Shown: positions 25,851 through 34,741 of the stretch, piece after piece | Layout: each line of letters begins with the position of its first letter | Position numbering within the stretch: position 1 is the stretch's first letter | DNA from: Pyrodictiaceae archaeon | Lineage (GTDB): Archaea > Thermoproteota > Thermoprotei_A > Sulfolobales > Pyrodictiaceae | Direction of reading: 5' to 3' | NCBI GenBank assembly: GCA_027036135.1 | Contig: JALVSY010000030.1 | Location: 1 to 64,000 of the forward strand | DNA: 64,000 nt | The notes under the pieces: model-generated | What the model saw: only the letters and a program-made list of their open reading frames with translations | Database searches by the model: none | Told to the model about the DNA's origin: nothing | Translations under genes and position numbers: made by a program

Positions 25851-26604
25851 CGAGGTACTAATAGTGGATAATGTTCACAAGTATTTTGGCGGTATAAGGG
25901 CTGTTGACGGTGTCTCGTTAAAAGTCCCAAGGGGTAGCATAGTAGGGCTGATAGGCCCTAATGGGAGCGGCAAGACTACTCTCTTCAATACTATATCCGG
26001 GTTCTACAAGCCGAATAAGGGCAGGATAATGTTCGATGGACGCGATATAACCGGGCTCCCTCCACACAGGATATACAAGCTTGGATTAATAAGGACTTTC
26101 CAGAACCCAAGGGTTTGGAGAAGCCTCACGGTGTTCGAGAACGTCCTAGGCTCCGCTAAGGATCAGCGAGGAGAAAATATGCTGTTGGCAATGATACATG
26201 CTACCTGGGCTTCCCAGGAAAAGAAGCTCGCCAAGGAGGCCCTCCACTGGATTGACTTCACTGGCCTAGCCCCCGTTGATACGAGATTCGCGCCGGAGAT
26301 AAGCGGTGGCCAGATGAAGCTCCTCGAGGTAGCCAGGGCACTCATGGGGAGCGCGAAGATGCTTCTACTAGACGAGCCGGCCGCCGGCGTAAATCCGGTA
26401 ATGGCGCGCAAACTGTTTGGCGGCATCGAGAGGCTTAGGAGCGAGATGGGGCTGACATTTCTAATAGTGGAACACCGCCTTGAGATACTCTTTGATTACG
26501 TTGACTATGTTTACGTAATGCATCGTGGCCGCATAGTTGCTGAGGGTAAGCCCGAGGAGGTCGCGGAGAACCCGGTTGTTCACGATATTTACCTAGGAGG
26601 CTGA
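25834..26604 (+). CDS. livG: ABC transporter ATP-binding protein, LivG type
   Basis: A 256-residue ATPase. Walker A is GPNGSGKT (about 41-48), the signature EISGGQMKLLEVARAL (about 149-164), Walker B MLLLDEPAAGVNP and the switch His in FLIVEHRLE. The P-A-A-G-x-N-P stretch is the LivG hallmark. It powers import with LivF. GTG at 25843 is better spaced from GGTGA than the GTG at 25834 and may be the true start. It overlaps livM and ends five bases before livF. Confidence 0.9.
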   Translation: MRKVSDEVLIVDNVHKYFGGIRAVDGVSLKVPRGSIVGLIGPNGSGKTTLFNTISGFYKPNKGRIMFDGRDITGLPPHRIYKLGLIRTFQNPRVWRSLTVFENVLGSAKDQRGENMLLAMIHATWASQEKKLAKEALHWIDFTGLAPVDTRFAPEISGGQMKLLEVARALMGSAKMLLLDEPAAGVNPVMARKLFGGIERLRSEMGLTFLIVEHRLEILFDYVDYVYVMHRGRIVAEGKPEEVAENPVVHDIYLGG

Positions 26605-26608
26605 GAGC

Positions 26609-27346
26609 ATGGAGGAGGGGCTCCCTATCCGGGTTGAGAACATCAAAGCCGGTTACGGGAAGTTGGAGATACTTCATGGGGTAAGTATCCGTGCCGAGCT
26701 CGGAGAACTAGTAGCGATTGTCGGGCCCAATGGCAGCGGTAAGAGCACATTACTGAAAACGATATTCGGGTTCACGAACATCTATGAGGGCAGAATACTC
26801 CTAGGCGACATGGATATAACTAAGACACCGCCACATAAGAAACCCTACCTAGGAATGGCATACGTGCCACAAGTAGCCAACGTGTTCCCTTCTCTCAGCG
26901 TTGAGGAGAACTTGAGGCTATCATATATTGTCTTCAGGAAGAGAGGGGATGGGGCAAGGAAATTCTCCCAGGTTCTCGCAGATATTTATGAGATGTTCCC
27001 AATACTGAAAGAGAGGAGGAAGCAGAAAGCTGGGACGCTGAGCGGCGGAGAGAGACAAATGCTCGCCATAGCTAGGGCGCTCTTGACGCAACCCAGGGTA
27101 ATGCTCCTCGACGAGCCTACGGCTGCCCTTGCGCCGAAGATAGCGGAGGAGATATTCAGGATTATAAGGGAGATAGCTAATAAAGGTATAACGGTTCTTT
27201 TAGTTGAGCAGAATGCTAAGCGTGCTCTCGAAATATCCGATCGGGGCTATATACTTGTGCAAGGCAAGGTAGCGTACGAGGGTCACTCGAGGGAAATATT
27301 GTCCCACCCAGAGCTGGGGAAGCTCTACTTAGGGCTCTTGAAGTAA
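26609..27346 (+). CDS. livF: ABC transporter ATP-binding protein, LivF type
   Basis: A 245-residue ATPase with Walker A GPNGSGKS (about 38-45), signature TLSGGERQMLAIARAL (about 144-159), Walker B VMLLDEPTAALAPK and LLVEQNAKRALEI after it, which is the LivF pattern. It pairs with LivG to drive uptake of branched-chain or other amino acids bound by LivK. AGGAGG lies about ten bases before the ATG at 26609. Last gene of the operon. Confidence 0.9.
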   Translation: MEEGLPIRVENIKAGYGKLEILHGVSIRAELGELVAIVGPNGSGKSTLLKTIFGFTNIYEGRILLGDMDITKTPPHKKPYLGMAYVPQVANVFPSLSVEENLRLSYIVFRKRGDGARKFSQVLADIYEMFPILKERRKQKAGTLSGGERQMLAIARALLTQPRVMLLDEPTAALAPKIAEEIFRIIREIANKGITVLLVEQNAKRALEISDRGYILVQGKVAYEGHSREILSHPELGKLYLGLLK

Positions 27347-27381
27347 TCTCTATAGCTTGTTCTTTTTGCCATGCCACGAGC

Positions 27382-27996
27382 CTAGTTTTCGCTGATTGCT
27401 GCATGCATGAAGATAGGGGCATAGAGCGCTACAGAGACTAGCTCTGGTATCGCAGCGCCTGGCGGCACATCTTTTACAAAGTGCATGTACCAGATAGCTA
27501 TGTAGGACGCTAGTGCCACTGCAGCGTAGGCCTTCAGCGCAATGTTCTCCGCCCTAGCTATATAGGCTATTATGAGTGCTAGAAGTGAGAGAAAGAATAG
27601 TACTGAGACCCAGAAGTGCAGAACCCCATAGGCCTCGTTAAATACCGCTACTAGAGCGAGGCTAAAGCCTTCTAGCCATACTAGTGCCTCGCGCCAGCCC
27701 CGTAGACACTTACAAGCTAATAATGACAAGAATATAGTGCCCAATACGAGCCCCGTGTTGAAGATCTTTGCTGTGTCCGGGTGCTTTACTTGGTGCCCTA
27801 GGTCGCTTAGGGCATTGCCCCAGAAGCTGAACCACGGGGCAGCCGCTATAGCTATCCCTATTAACACGAGGGGGGCCGCGAGCGCAAGAATTGCTAGGAT
27901 GATGCACCTTTTCTTCAAAGCGTCTCCCGTGTAGTAATTAGTATCTGGTTTATGGTTATTGGTGTTTTCCTTGTAGTAGTGAGCTAATTTATTCAT
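27382..27996 (-). CDS. DUF998 family membrane protein
   Basis: A 204-residue protein with six hydrophobic segments. The loop after the first helix reads PWFSFWGNALSDLGH, the hallmark of DUF998 membrane proteins. Function of the family is unknown. The N-terminal ~30 residues are polar and cytoplasmic. It is transcribed towards the end of the liv operon and stands alone. Confidence 0.8.
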   Translation of the reverse strand: MNKLAHYYKENTNNHKPDTNYYTGDALKKRCIILAILALAAPLVLIGIAIAAAPWFSFWGNALSDLGHQVKHPDTAKIFNTGLVLGTIFLSLLACKCLRGWREALVWLEGFSLALVAVFNEAYGVLHFWVSVLFFLSLLALIIAYIARAENIALKAYAAVALASYIAIWYMHFVKDVPPGAAIPELVSVALYAPIFMHAAISEN

Positions 27997-28135
27997 TACG
28001 TTATTGTGGCTAATTGGTTGCTTAACCGTTGTACGTGGTATTACCTTGTAGGCTGCGGGGATAGGCTTAAAACCTTGTTAGAAACAGTTTCTAGTATACA
28101 GAGAATACGGAGAGAAAGGAATAGGGTGAGACGTG

Positions 28136-28843
28136 ATGCCCGGACAAATACCACTCATAGGAGAAAAGTTCCCGGAGATGGAGGTAAAGACTGACAGAGG
28201 AGTAATAAAGCTACCAGACTACTTCGTTGAGAAGGGCAAATGGTTCGTCCTCTTCAGCCACCCAGCAGACTTCACGCCAGTCTGTACAACAGAGTTCGTA
28301 GCCTTCGCCAAGAGGTATGAGGACTTCCAGAAGCTAAACACCGAGCTAATAGGCCTAAGCGTCGACAATAGCTTCAGCCACATAAAGTGGAAGGAGTGGA
28401 TCAAGGAGAAGCTAGGAGTAGAGATACCATTCCCGATCATTGCTGACCCGATGGGCGAGGTCGCTAAGAAGCTAGGAATGATACACGCCGAGAGCGGCGT
28501 AGTAACCGTTCGCTCGGTCTTCGTGGTGGACAACAAGGGCGTGATAAGGGCGATACTCTACTACCCACTAGACGTCGGCAGAAACATCGACGAGATACTA
28601 AGACTAGTAGAAGCCCTACAACTTAACGAGAAATATGGCCGTGCATTACCAGCCAACTGGCCGAACAACGAGATAATAGGCGACAACCTAATAGTGCCAC
28701 CAGCATCCACGGAGCAGGAGGCCGCTGAGAGAATGAAGCAATTCAAGTGCTTTGATTGGTGGTTCTGCTACGAGGACAAAGCAACCGCCGAGGAGAAGGA
28801 GTTCGCTAGGAAAGCCCTAAAGAGAGTAGCCAACTGTCAGTAA
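28136..28843 (+). CDS. peroxiredoxin (Prx6-type, thiol-dependent)
   Basis: A 235-residue peroxiredoxin close to the crenarchaeal thioredoxin peroxidase type. The peroxidatic Cys is in [13 protein letters not shown] (about residue 49-50), and two further cysteines, [12 protein letters not shown] near residues 204-212, lie in the C-terminal arm. Aeropyrum pernix Tpx has the same three-cysteine layout. It reduces H2O2 and organic peroxides. ATG at 28136 lies directly after an in-frame GTG at 28133; GGGTGAGACGTG upstream is the ribosome site. High codon bias with CTA/ATA suggests strong expression. Confidence 0.93.
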   Translation: MPGQIPLIGEKFPEMEVKTDRGVIKLPDYFVEKGKWFVLFSHPADFTPVCTTEFVAFAKRYEDFQKLNTELIGLSVDNSFSHIKWKEWIKEKLGVEIPFPIIADPMGEVAKKLGMIHAESGVVTVRSVFVVDNKGVIRAILYYPLDVGRNIDEILRLVEALQLNEKYGRALPANWPNNEIIGDNLIVPPASTEQEAAERMKQFKCFDWWFCYEDKATAEEKEFARKALKRVANCQ

Positions 28844-28916
28844 CGACTAAAATATCATAGTTCGAGGCAATAACTAGGTACCCGGTTTTTACGGCTCTGT
28901 AACACTTTGTAATTCC

Positions 28917-29288
28917 TTAGCCTTTTTGCTCAAAGCACTCGCTTCTTTCTACACCCATGTGTACCCCTCCATGGCCGTAGAAGACTACCTCAACTGGCTC
29001 CAGAGTTATCAAGCCCTCCTTCACTATATTACGTAACTCTCCTAGGACGCTACGTATCTTCTCTTCCTCGTCAATAACCTCTACTACTACTGGTAAGTCC
29101 TCAGAGAGCCTGAACACGCTTATACTATGAATCTTGCTGTGAGAGCCGTAGCCAGCTATTCCGCGGAAGACTGTGGCTCCTCGGAACCCCTTCCTATGAA
29201 ACCATTCTAGTAGGTACATGTATAGTGGCTTGTGATGGAAGTGGTCTGATTCACCTATGTATATTCGTAGGCGTGCGCACCTAGTCAT
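28917..29288 (-). CDS. DUF190 protein, partner of fluoride exporter
   Basis: A 123-residue DUF190 protein. It opens LRIYIGESDHFHHKPLYMYL with the family pattern ES(D)...G.PLY..l, has RGATVFRGIAGYGSHSKIHS (about 35-55), and VVEVIDEEEKI later, as in GlnB-like DUF190 proteins. It directly follows crcB with an ATGA overlap, as in many genomes, so it probably modulates or senses the function of the fluoride channel. Cytoplasmic. Confidence 0.85.
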   Translation of the reverse strand: MTRCARLRIYIGESDHFHHKPLYMYLLEWFHRKGFRGATVFRGIAGYGSHSKIHSISVFRLSEDLPVVVEVIDEEEKIRSVLGELRNIVKEGLITLEPVEVVFYGHGGVHMGVERSECFEQKG

Positions 29289-29680
29289 CGACGATACACC
29301 ACCGCTGATAGGCTATACCCCGCGTATATCATTAGGAGCCCGAGAGCTATACTGATTCCTATGTAGAGGAGTGCTTCGCCTATAGACCAATCTAGTAGGT
29401 ACATAAATGACTCGTACATGAATGTTGAGAACGTCGTGAACGCTCCCGCGAACCCTGTCGCTATGAGGAGGCGTTGCCACCTAGTAAAGGCGCCGTAGAG
29501 AGAAGCTGCCCCCATGACGAATCCTAGTAGGAGGGAGCCGAGCAGGTTAACGGCTAGTGTGCCCACGGGAAACTCATGGCCATCTTGCACTATGCGGGCT
29601 AGTAGCCACCTAGAGACCGCTCCGAGCGCGCCGCCTATCGCTACCGCTGCCGTGTCTAGTAGAAGGTCCTCTAGCCCCAT
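29285..29680 (-). CDS. crcB: fluoride ion exporter CrcB/Fluc
   Basis: A 131-residue four-helix membrane protein of the Fluc family. It has GGALGAVSRWLLARI near the start, GTLAVNLLGSLLLGFVMG with the conserved Asn, and ATGFAGAFTTFSTFMYES with the TTFST polar track. As a dual-topology dimer it exports F-. Followed with four-base overlap by the DUF190 gene. I looked for a fluoride riboswitch upstream (29681-29840) and did not see its consensus. Confidence 0.92.
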   Translation of the reverse strand: MGLEDLLLDTAAVAIGGALGAVSRWLLARIVQDGHEFPVGTLAVNLLGSLLLGFVMGAASLYGAFTRWQRLLIATGFAGAFTTFSTFMYESFMYLLDWSIGEALLYIGISIALGLLMIYAGYSLSAVVYRR

Positions 29681-29843
29681 AGCCCGGTACCCTCCCCTAG
29701 GCTGGGGCCCCGAGGACTCTTTTGCTCTATGTTTAGAGGAGTAATGGTATAAGTGTGGGGCTAGCGGGATGTGAGCAAACTTATCTGGTTCGGCGCCTAG
29801 TTTATCTAACGCCTACTCCCTAGAGCTATATAGTGGTGTAAGG

Positions 29844-31679
29844 GTGGCCTTGTCAGGCGAGAAGCTGTTTAGTTGGAGTAAGCGTATTCTATGGGTAGAC
29901 CTTGGTCGTGGAGAGTTCCGTGAGTGGCACTATCCTGGCGAGATGGCTAGGATGTTTCTTGGTGGGCGTGGCTTCGCCGCCAAGATTCTCTGGGACTACT
30001 TGAAGCCGGGTACCGATCCGCTTAGCCCGGATAACTTGTTCATAGTAGCTGTTGGGCCCTTGACCGCCCTACCGGGGCCGAGCACAGGCAAGGTAATTGT
30101 TGCCGCTAAGAGCCCGCTCACGGGTGGCTACGGTGACGGCAACATTGGTTCGTGGGCATCAGTTCACCTGAGGGCTGCCGGCTGGGACGCCATCGTTATC
30201 CGGGGCGCGCTTGACAAGCCGGGCATACTCGTGGTTGAGGATGATAAGGCCCGTATCGATAGCGCTGAGGACCTCTGGGGCCTTGACACGTTCACGGCCT
30301 ATGACAAGTTGCTGGAGAAGTATGGGAAGAACATTGGTACCCTCATAATAGGCCCTGCTGGCGAGAAGCTAGTAAAGTTCGCCACTGTTGTGGCTCAGAA
30401 GGGTAGGAGTGGCGGACGCCCAGGAATGGGCGCTGTCATGGGCAGCAAGAAGCTCAAAGCAATAGTCGTCAAGGGCACGAAGAAACCAGAGCTATTCGAC
30501 CCCGACGAGTACGCTAAGTTCGCCCGGGAAGCGCTACGGGACGTTAAGAACTCGCCTAACTATAGCTTCTGGATGCGCCAAGGAACAATGGCTACTGTTG
30601 AGTGGGCTCAGGGAGCAAGCGTCCTACCAACAATGAACTTCAGGGAGGGAGTCTTCGACGACTATGAAAAGATAGGTGGCATGTATATGGAGAAGATAAG
30701 GGTTGCCCTAAGGAGCTGCCCATACTGTGCCATGAGCTGCGGCCACGTCATCAAGGACTCTGAGGGCCAAGAGGTTGAGCTGGACTACGAGAACGTGGCA
30801 ATGCTTGGAAGCAACCTCGGCATAGGGAGGCTAGAAGACGTCGCTATTCTGAACAGGCTAGCAGACTACTACGGCATGGACACCATTAGCCTCGGCAACG
30901 TCCTCGGCTACGCACTTGAGGCAGCAGAGAGAGGCAAACTAGAGATAGACGCAAGGTGGGGCGAGGTCGCGAAGATAATCAAGCTAGCAGAGGACATAGC
31001 CCATCGCAGAGGAGTGGGAGACCTCCTCGCCGAGGGCGTGAAACGGGTATCGGAGAAAGTAGGAGAGACATGGTACGCTATGCACGTCAAGGGCCTAGAG
31101 ATAAGCGCCTACGACTGCCACGCTGCACCAGGCATGGCGCTCGCATACGCCACTAGCCCGATAGGTGCCCACCACAAGGACTCCTGGGTAATTAGCTGGG
31201 AAGTACAGCACGGCCGCTTCGAGTACAACAGGGAGAAGGTAAGGAAGGTCATAGAGCTCCAGAGGATAAGGGGCGGGTTCTTCGAGTCAGCCGTGACCTG
31301 CAGATTCCCGTGGGTCGAGCTAGGTATAGACTTCAACCACTACCTAAGAATGCTGAAGGCAGCCACCGGGCTAACAATGACGATGTACGACGTGGTGACG
31401 CTAGCCGATAGAATCTATGCGCTCATAAGAATGATATGGGTACGAGAACTAGAAGGCTGGAGCATAGAGATGGACATACCGCCCGAGAGATGGTTCAAGG
31501 AGCCACTGACCAAGGGGCCATTAAAGGGAGCAAAGCTGGACAAGGACAAGTTCCTAGAAATGCTCAGAATGTACTACGAGGAGCGCGGCTGGGCAAGCAA
31601 CGGAGTACCCAAGCCAGAGACCCTCAAGCGCCTAGGACTAGAAGACACCGTACCACTAGCGGAGAAGTACGCAAAGTAA
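29844..31679 (+). CDS. aor: tungsten-containing aldehyde:ferredoxin oxidoreductase
   Basis: A 611-residue AOR-family enzyme. The N-terminal domain has WVDLGRGEFREWHYP and FLGGRGFAAKILWDYLKPG, then NLFIVAVGPLTALPGPSTGK, all diagnostic. The [4Fe-4S] cluster is bound by CPYCAMSC (near 297-304) and the later Cys in AVTCRFPW. It oxidises aldehydes from amino-acid breakdown to acids with ferredoxin as acceptor. It needs a tungsto-bispterin. GTG at 29844. Which branch (AOR, FOR, WOR) it belongs to cannot be settled by eye. It fits peptide fermentation together with the amino-acid importers nearby. Confidence 0.92.
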   Translation: MALSGEKLFSWSKRILWVDLGRGEFREWHYPGEMARMFLGGRGFAAKILWDYLKPGTDPLSPDNLFIVAVGPLTALPGPSTGKVIVAAKSPLTGGYGDGNIGSWASVHLRAAGWDAIVIRGALDKPGILVVEDDKARIDSAEDLWGLDTFTAYDKLLEKYGKNIGTLIIGPAGEKLVKFATVVAQKGRSGGRPGMGAVMGSKKLKAIVVKGTKKPELFDPDEYAKFAREALRDVKNSPNYSFWMRQGTMATVEWAQGASVLPTMNFREGVFDDYEKIGGMYMEKIRVALRSCPYCAMSCGHVIKDSEGQEVELDYENVAMLGSNLGIGRLEDVAILNRLADYYGMDTISLGNVLGYALEAAERGKLEIDARWGEVAKIIKLAEDIAHRRGVGDLLAEGVKRVSEKVGETWYAMHVKGLEISAYDCHAAPGMALAYATSPIGAHHKDSWVISWEVQHGRFEYNREKVRKVIELQRIRGGFFESAVTCRFPWVELGIDFNHYLRMLKAATGLTMTMYDVVTLADRIYALIRMIWVRELEGWSIEMDIPPERWFKEPLTKGPLKGAKLDKDKFLEMLRMYYEERGWASNGVPKPETLKRLGLEDTVPLAEKYAK

Positions 31680-31831
31680 ACTTCCGATTACCCGGATACG
31701 CCTCGTCTACATCATTTTTGCAAAGATACTATGTCTCCTAGTCTCTTTTGCTCTATTTCTCCTTGATTAGGGCTAGCTTGTTATTCCCCAGCGAGGCTAA
31801 ATTCTTATGAGAAGCGTGAAAGGGGTAGGCA

Positions 31832-32953
31832 ATGCCCAGGATAGTTGTCGCTGGATCAGGATTTGCCGGAGTAGAAGCTGTAGCTGGGCTTGCTAGTCGC
31901 GGTCTCTGCGACAAGTATGAATGCCTATGGATCTCGCCCGGGAAGGTTATGAGTTTCCAGCCTCTGATACCACTGGTGGCCTCTGGGAGGCTTAGGGCCG
32001 AGGACATAGTGTTTAGGCTGGAAGGGTTCGCGCGGAGCCTTGGAGCCGAGCTACTGGATGACAGGGTAACCAGGATTGATAAAGACAAAGTGGTTCTCGA
32101 AGAGAACGGTGACCTCGGCTATGACTTCTTAGTAGTAGCTACTGGTGCTAGGCCCGCGTTCTACGGCGTACCCGGCGCCGATACCTATACCGTGCCACTA
32201 TACACACCGAGTGAGGCCCAGAGCCTATACGAGAAGCTCGTGAGGAGCGAAGCTAGTAGTGTCGCGATAGTTGGTGCAGGCTTTGTCGGCGTAGAGCTTG
32301 GTGCTGAACTCCTCTGGCTAAACAAGGAAAAAGAACTCGGTGTAGACGTCGCGGTCATCGATATGCTTTCCGAGCCTCTCCAGTTACTCGGAAACCCTGC
32401 CGCCTCTAGGCTTGCCCGGAGAATCCTGGGCGAGATGGGTGCAATTCTTCTCATGAACCATCGCGTCGCGCGGGTTGAGCCGGGGAGACTCGTGTTCAGC
32501 AACGGGGACAGCGTAGAGGCGGACATAATTGTGTGGAGCGCTGGGCTCCAGGGACCCGGCATAGAGGCCCCAAGGGAAGCCATCGGGAAGGGAGGCTTCC
32601 TAGAGGTAGACGAGTATCTACGGGTAAAGGGTCTTGGCGGGAAAGTCTACGCAGTAGGTGACTCGGCAATCATGCGGAGAAATAACTGTGTGGCGCTGAA
32701 GATGGCGCGCGAGGCAATAAGCTCTGCGAGAACCGCGGTAGCGAACATCGCGGCCAGTATCAGTGGCGGCGAGCTGCGTCACTATAAACCGATGATAACC
32801 AACTGCTTCCCATTGGCCGGGATAAGCCTCGGCCCCGGAGACGGCATACTAGTCATAGGCAAGAGCATCGCGCTGAGGAGCAACCTAGCAGAGCTATATC
32901 ATAAAACAGTGCTAAAGTATTACGAGAAGCTGTTAGAGAGACAAGAGAAATAG
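31832..32953 (+). CDS. NDH-2/SQR-like FAD-dependent pyridine nucleotide oxidoreductase
   Basis: A 373-residue flavoprotein with the FAD-binding VVAGSGFAGVEAVAGL at the N-terminus, FLVVATGARPAFYGVPG (about 107-123), a second dinucleotide fold SVAIVGAGFVGVELGAELLW near 152 and a FAD-contact VYAVGDSA near 280. It resembles type II NADH dehydrogenases, or sulfide:quinone reductases, which lack the second full NAD motif. It probably passes electrons from NAD(P)H to quinone at the membrane. No redox-active Cys pair is evident, arguing for NDH-2 over SQR. ATG at 31832 follows GGGGTAGG. Confidence 0.82.
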   Translation: MPRIVVAGSGFAGVEAVAGLASRGLCDKYECLWISPGKVMSFQPLIPLVASGRLRAEDIVFRLEGFARSLGAELLDDRVTRIDKDKVVLEENGDLGYDFLVVATGARPAFYGVPGADTYTVPLYTPSEAQSLYEKLVRSEASSVAIVGAGFVGVELGAELLWLNKEKELGVDVAVIDMLSEPLQLLGNPAASRLARRILGEMGAILLMNHRVARVEPGRLVFSNGDSVEADIIVWSAGLQGPGIEAPREAIGKGGFLEVDEYLRVKGLGGKVYAVGDSAIMRRNNCVALKMAREAISSARTAVANIAASISGGELRHYKPMITNCFPLAGISLGPGDGILVIGKSIALRSNLAELYHKTVLKYYEKLLERQEK

Positions 32954-32972
32954 AATAGGGGAGGGATAACCC

Positions 32973-33212
32973 TTGGATAACATAGATGATGATGCTGCTG
33001 CCGAGGCAATAAAGGTTCTTAAAGAGAAGCTTAGCAACGCAAATATAAACCCAGTGTTCATAACTATTACGAATGTGTACAGAAAAGGAAACGTATGGAT
33101 TATCGAGTTTACCTATATGTTTCGCACATATGTAGCAGAACTAGATGCAAGCGGAAAATTATTATCGCTAAGAAGCAAGACTATTCTCCAACCCACAGTA
33201 CTCGCCACGTAA
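32973..33212 (+). CDS. small hypothetical protein
   Basis: A 79-residue soluble protein from TTG at 32973, with GGGAGGG about nine bases upstream. It has an N-terminal acidic helix (IDDDAAAEAIKVLKEKL) and then beta-strands. The fold may be PepSY- or cystatin-like by its pattern (I..EF.Y..R.YVAELDASGKL), but this is a guess. It lies 19 bases behind the NDH-2-like gene, so probably in one transcript. Confidence 0.6.
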   Translation: MDNIDDDAAAEAIKVLKEKLSNANINPVFITITNVYRKGNVWIIEFTYMFRTYVAELDASGKLLSLRSKTILQPTVLAT

Positions 33213-33217
33213 ACTAG

Positions 33218-33667
33218 ATGGAAGGACACAAGAGATGATAGACTAGAGCAAAACGAGAGTATAAGAAGAAAATACGAGCAATACCATAGGCTCCTCCGAC
33301 ATGGAGAGCTAGAGAAAGCGGGAGAAGACCTATGGTCTATAACAGTCATTATGCTAGACACGATAAGCATGCTGGTGCAAGGAAGGCCCTTGAGAAGGCA
33401 TCGTGAGCTAAAAACATTTGTAAAGACCGGGGTCGCTCAACTCTACAATAGCCTAACTGGCGGTGACCCAGTCGTACTGGTTAAGCCTTTTGAAAACGCT
33501 GAAAGGCTTCACGCGAATTTTACCACGAGTTCCTAGACACGGAAGAACTGCTCAACTACATCGGGGCAGCCGAGCTCTTGGCCCAAATCCTTAATGAATT
33601 ACTGGAGATGATTATAAAGAAAATCCAAGACTCGGAGTATAAGGAGAGACTGTATTATCCTGTGTAG
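33218..33667 (+). pseudogene. PaREP1-like (HEPN-related) protein, frameshifted
   Basis: Joined frames give a protein like the crenarchaeal PaREP1 family: helical YHRLLRHGELEKAGEDLWS, then HRELKTFVKTGVAQLYNSL and ENAERLHANF. After HANF the frame stops at a TAG, but one extra T would restore YHEFLDTEELLNYIG and a helical end at 33667. This is the family's usual LHANFY..FL end. At the start ATG (33218) leads into a stop after six codons, and the main frame has no start, so a second lesion lies near 33235. The tail overlaps the opposing phosphatase gene by 13 bases. Confidence 0.6.
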
Positions 33668-34551
33668 CGATAGACTGTTATGCCTTCACGGGTTACGTGG
33701 ATTGCTCCTGCGCCTAGGCCGTGGTATAGGCTTGTGAAGACCGTTATGACGCTATGTCTTAGCTCTTCTAGGCTCCTCTTCTCTCCATGTCTTAGCCCTG
33801 GCTCGTAGCTGCCATTGGGTCTCCAGAGGGCTACGGCGTCCACGGTCTCGTGGGCCCTTATGATTAGCTCTAGGCTATTCGCCTCGAGGAATCTTCGCCA
33901 AGCTTCTCTTCCATAGAAGTATATCCCGGGGCCTCTTATGCTGGGCGCGAACCACTCTAGGTCTCCGCGTGGATCATTCCATAGAAGCTGCATAGGTACC
34001 CCAGCAGGGTCTATTGCGTCCCGTGTACAGTGTATCTCTTTGACTTGCTTAGCTATCTCCTCTAGGCTTAGGGGCTCCTCGGGCTCGTTAGTGCATTCCC
34101 TGCACGGGACTCCCCCATGGACTAGCCATACCTGGTTATTGAGAACCATGTAGAATGGTAGGCATGTGTACAGCTCCTCTATGTAGTCCTGGGCCTCTGG
34201 GCCGAGCTTGTTAACTAGTTCCTCTCGGAAGCCATAGTAGTAATTCATCACAGGGGACTCGTGGTTACCCCTAAGCAGCACCACGTGCTCGGGCTCAGAG
34301 ACTAGGCGTTCTAGGAGAAGCTCAAGGTTCTCAACGCCGCGGGGTCCACGGTCAACATAGTCTCCGAGGAATACCACTAGGTCTACACCTAGCTCGTCGG
34401 CTAGGCTGAGAACCCACCTACTAGTCTCGGGGAAGCCGTGTGTATCCCCCGCGACTAGTACCGAGTCAGCGCCTCTCTCTAAGTAGGCGCCGTGCTGCGT
34501 GCGCAGTATGCTGAGCGCCTGCTCTACAAGCTCCTGTAGCCCACGGACCAT
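33655..34551 (-). CDS. PPP-family serine/threonine protein phosphatase
   Basis: A PPP-type metallophosphatase with all hallmark motifs: VAGDTHG (GDxHG), VFLGDYVDRG (GDxVDRG) and LLRGNHE (GNHE), plus HGGVP later. Two metal ions bound by these motifs drive dephosphorylation of Ser/Thr. Archaeal PP1/PP2A-like enzymes are of this size (about 298 residues). I choose ATG at 34551 because GGGGAGG lies nine bases before it; the frame stays open to a TTG at 34620. Cytoplasmic. It overlaps the PaREP1-like remnant at its 3' end. Confidence 0.88.
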   Translation of the reverse strand: MVRGLQELVEQALSILRTQHGAYLERGADSVLVAGDTHGFPETSRWVLSLADELGVDLVVFLGDYVDRGPRGVENLELLLERLVSEPEHVVLLRGNHESPVMNYYYGFREELVNKLGPEAQDYIEELYTCLPFYMVLNNQVWLVHGGVPCRECTNEPEEPLSLEEIAKQVKEIHCTRDAIDPAGVPMQLLWNDPRGDLEWFAPSIRGPGIYFYGREAWRRFLEANSLELIIRAHETVDAVALWRPNGSYEPGLRHGEKRSLEELRHSVITVFTSLYHGLGAGAIHVTREGITVYRYTG

Positions 34552-34741
34552 AGCGATGCGCCTCCCCGTAGTACGAGTGATTAGTGGCAATAACAAGTGC
34601 TTATCCACATGCCCGAGCAAGGGGACTACGCAACTCCACCCCTGAGCTGCATTGCCACCTTTGTATAGGAGTGAGTAGAATTAGGGGGTATTCCTAGCAT
34701 AGATATGTAGCCGGGGCGCGTAGCTCTAGAGGGGATTAGCT

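Noticed and set aside
29681-29840. Fluoride riboswitch before crcB
   Set aside because: The conserved pseudoknot segments of the crcB motif are not present.
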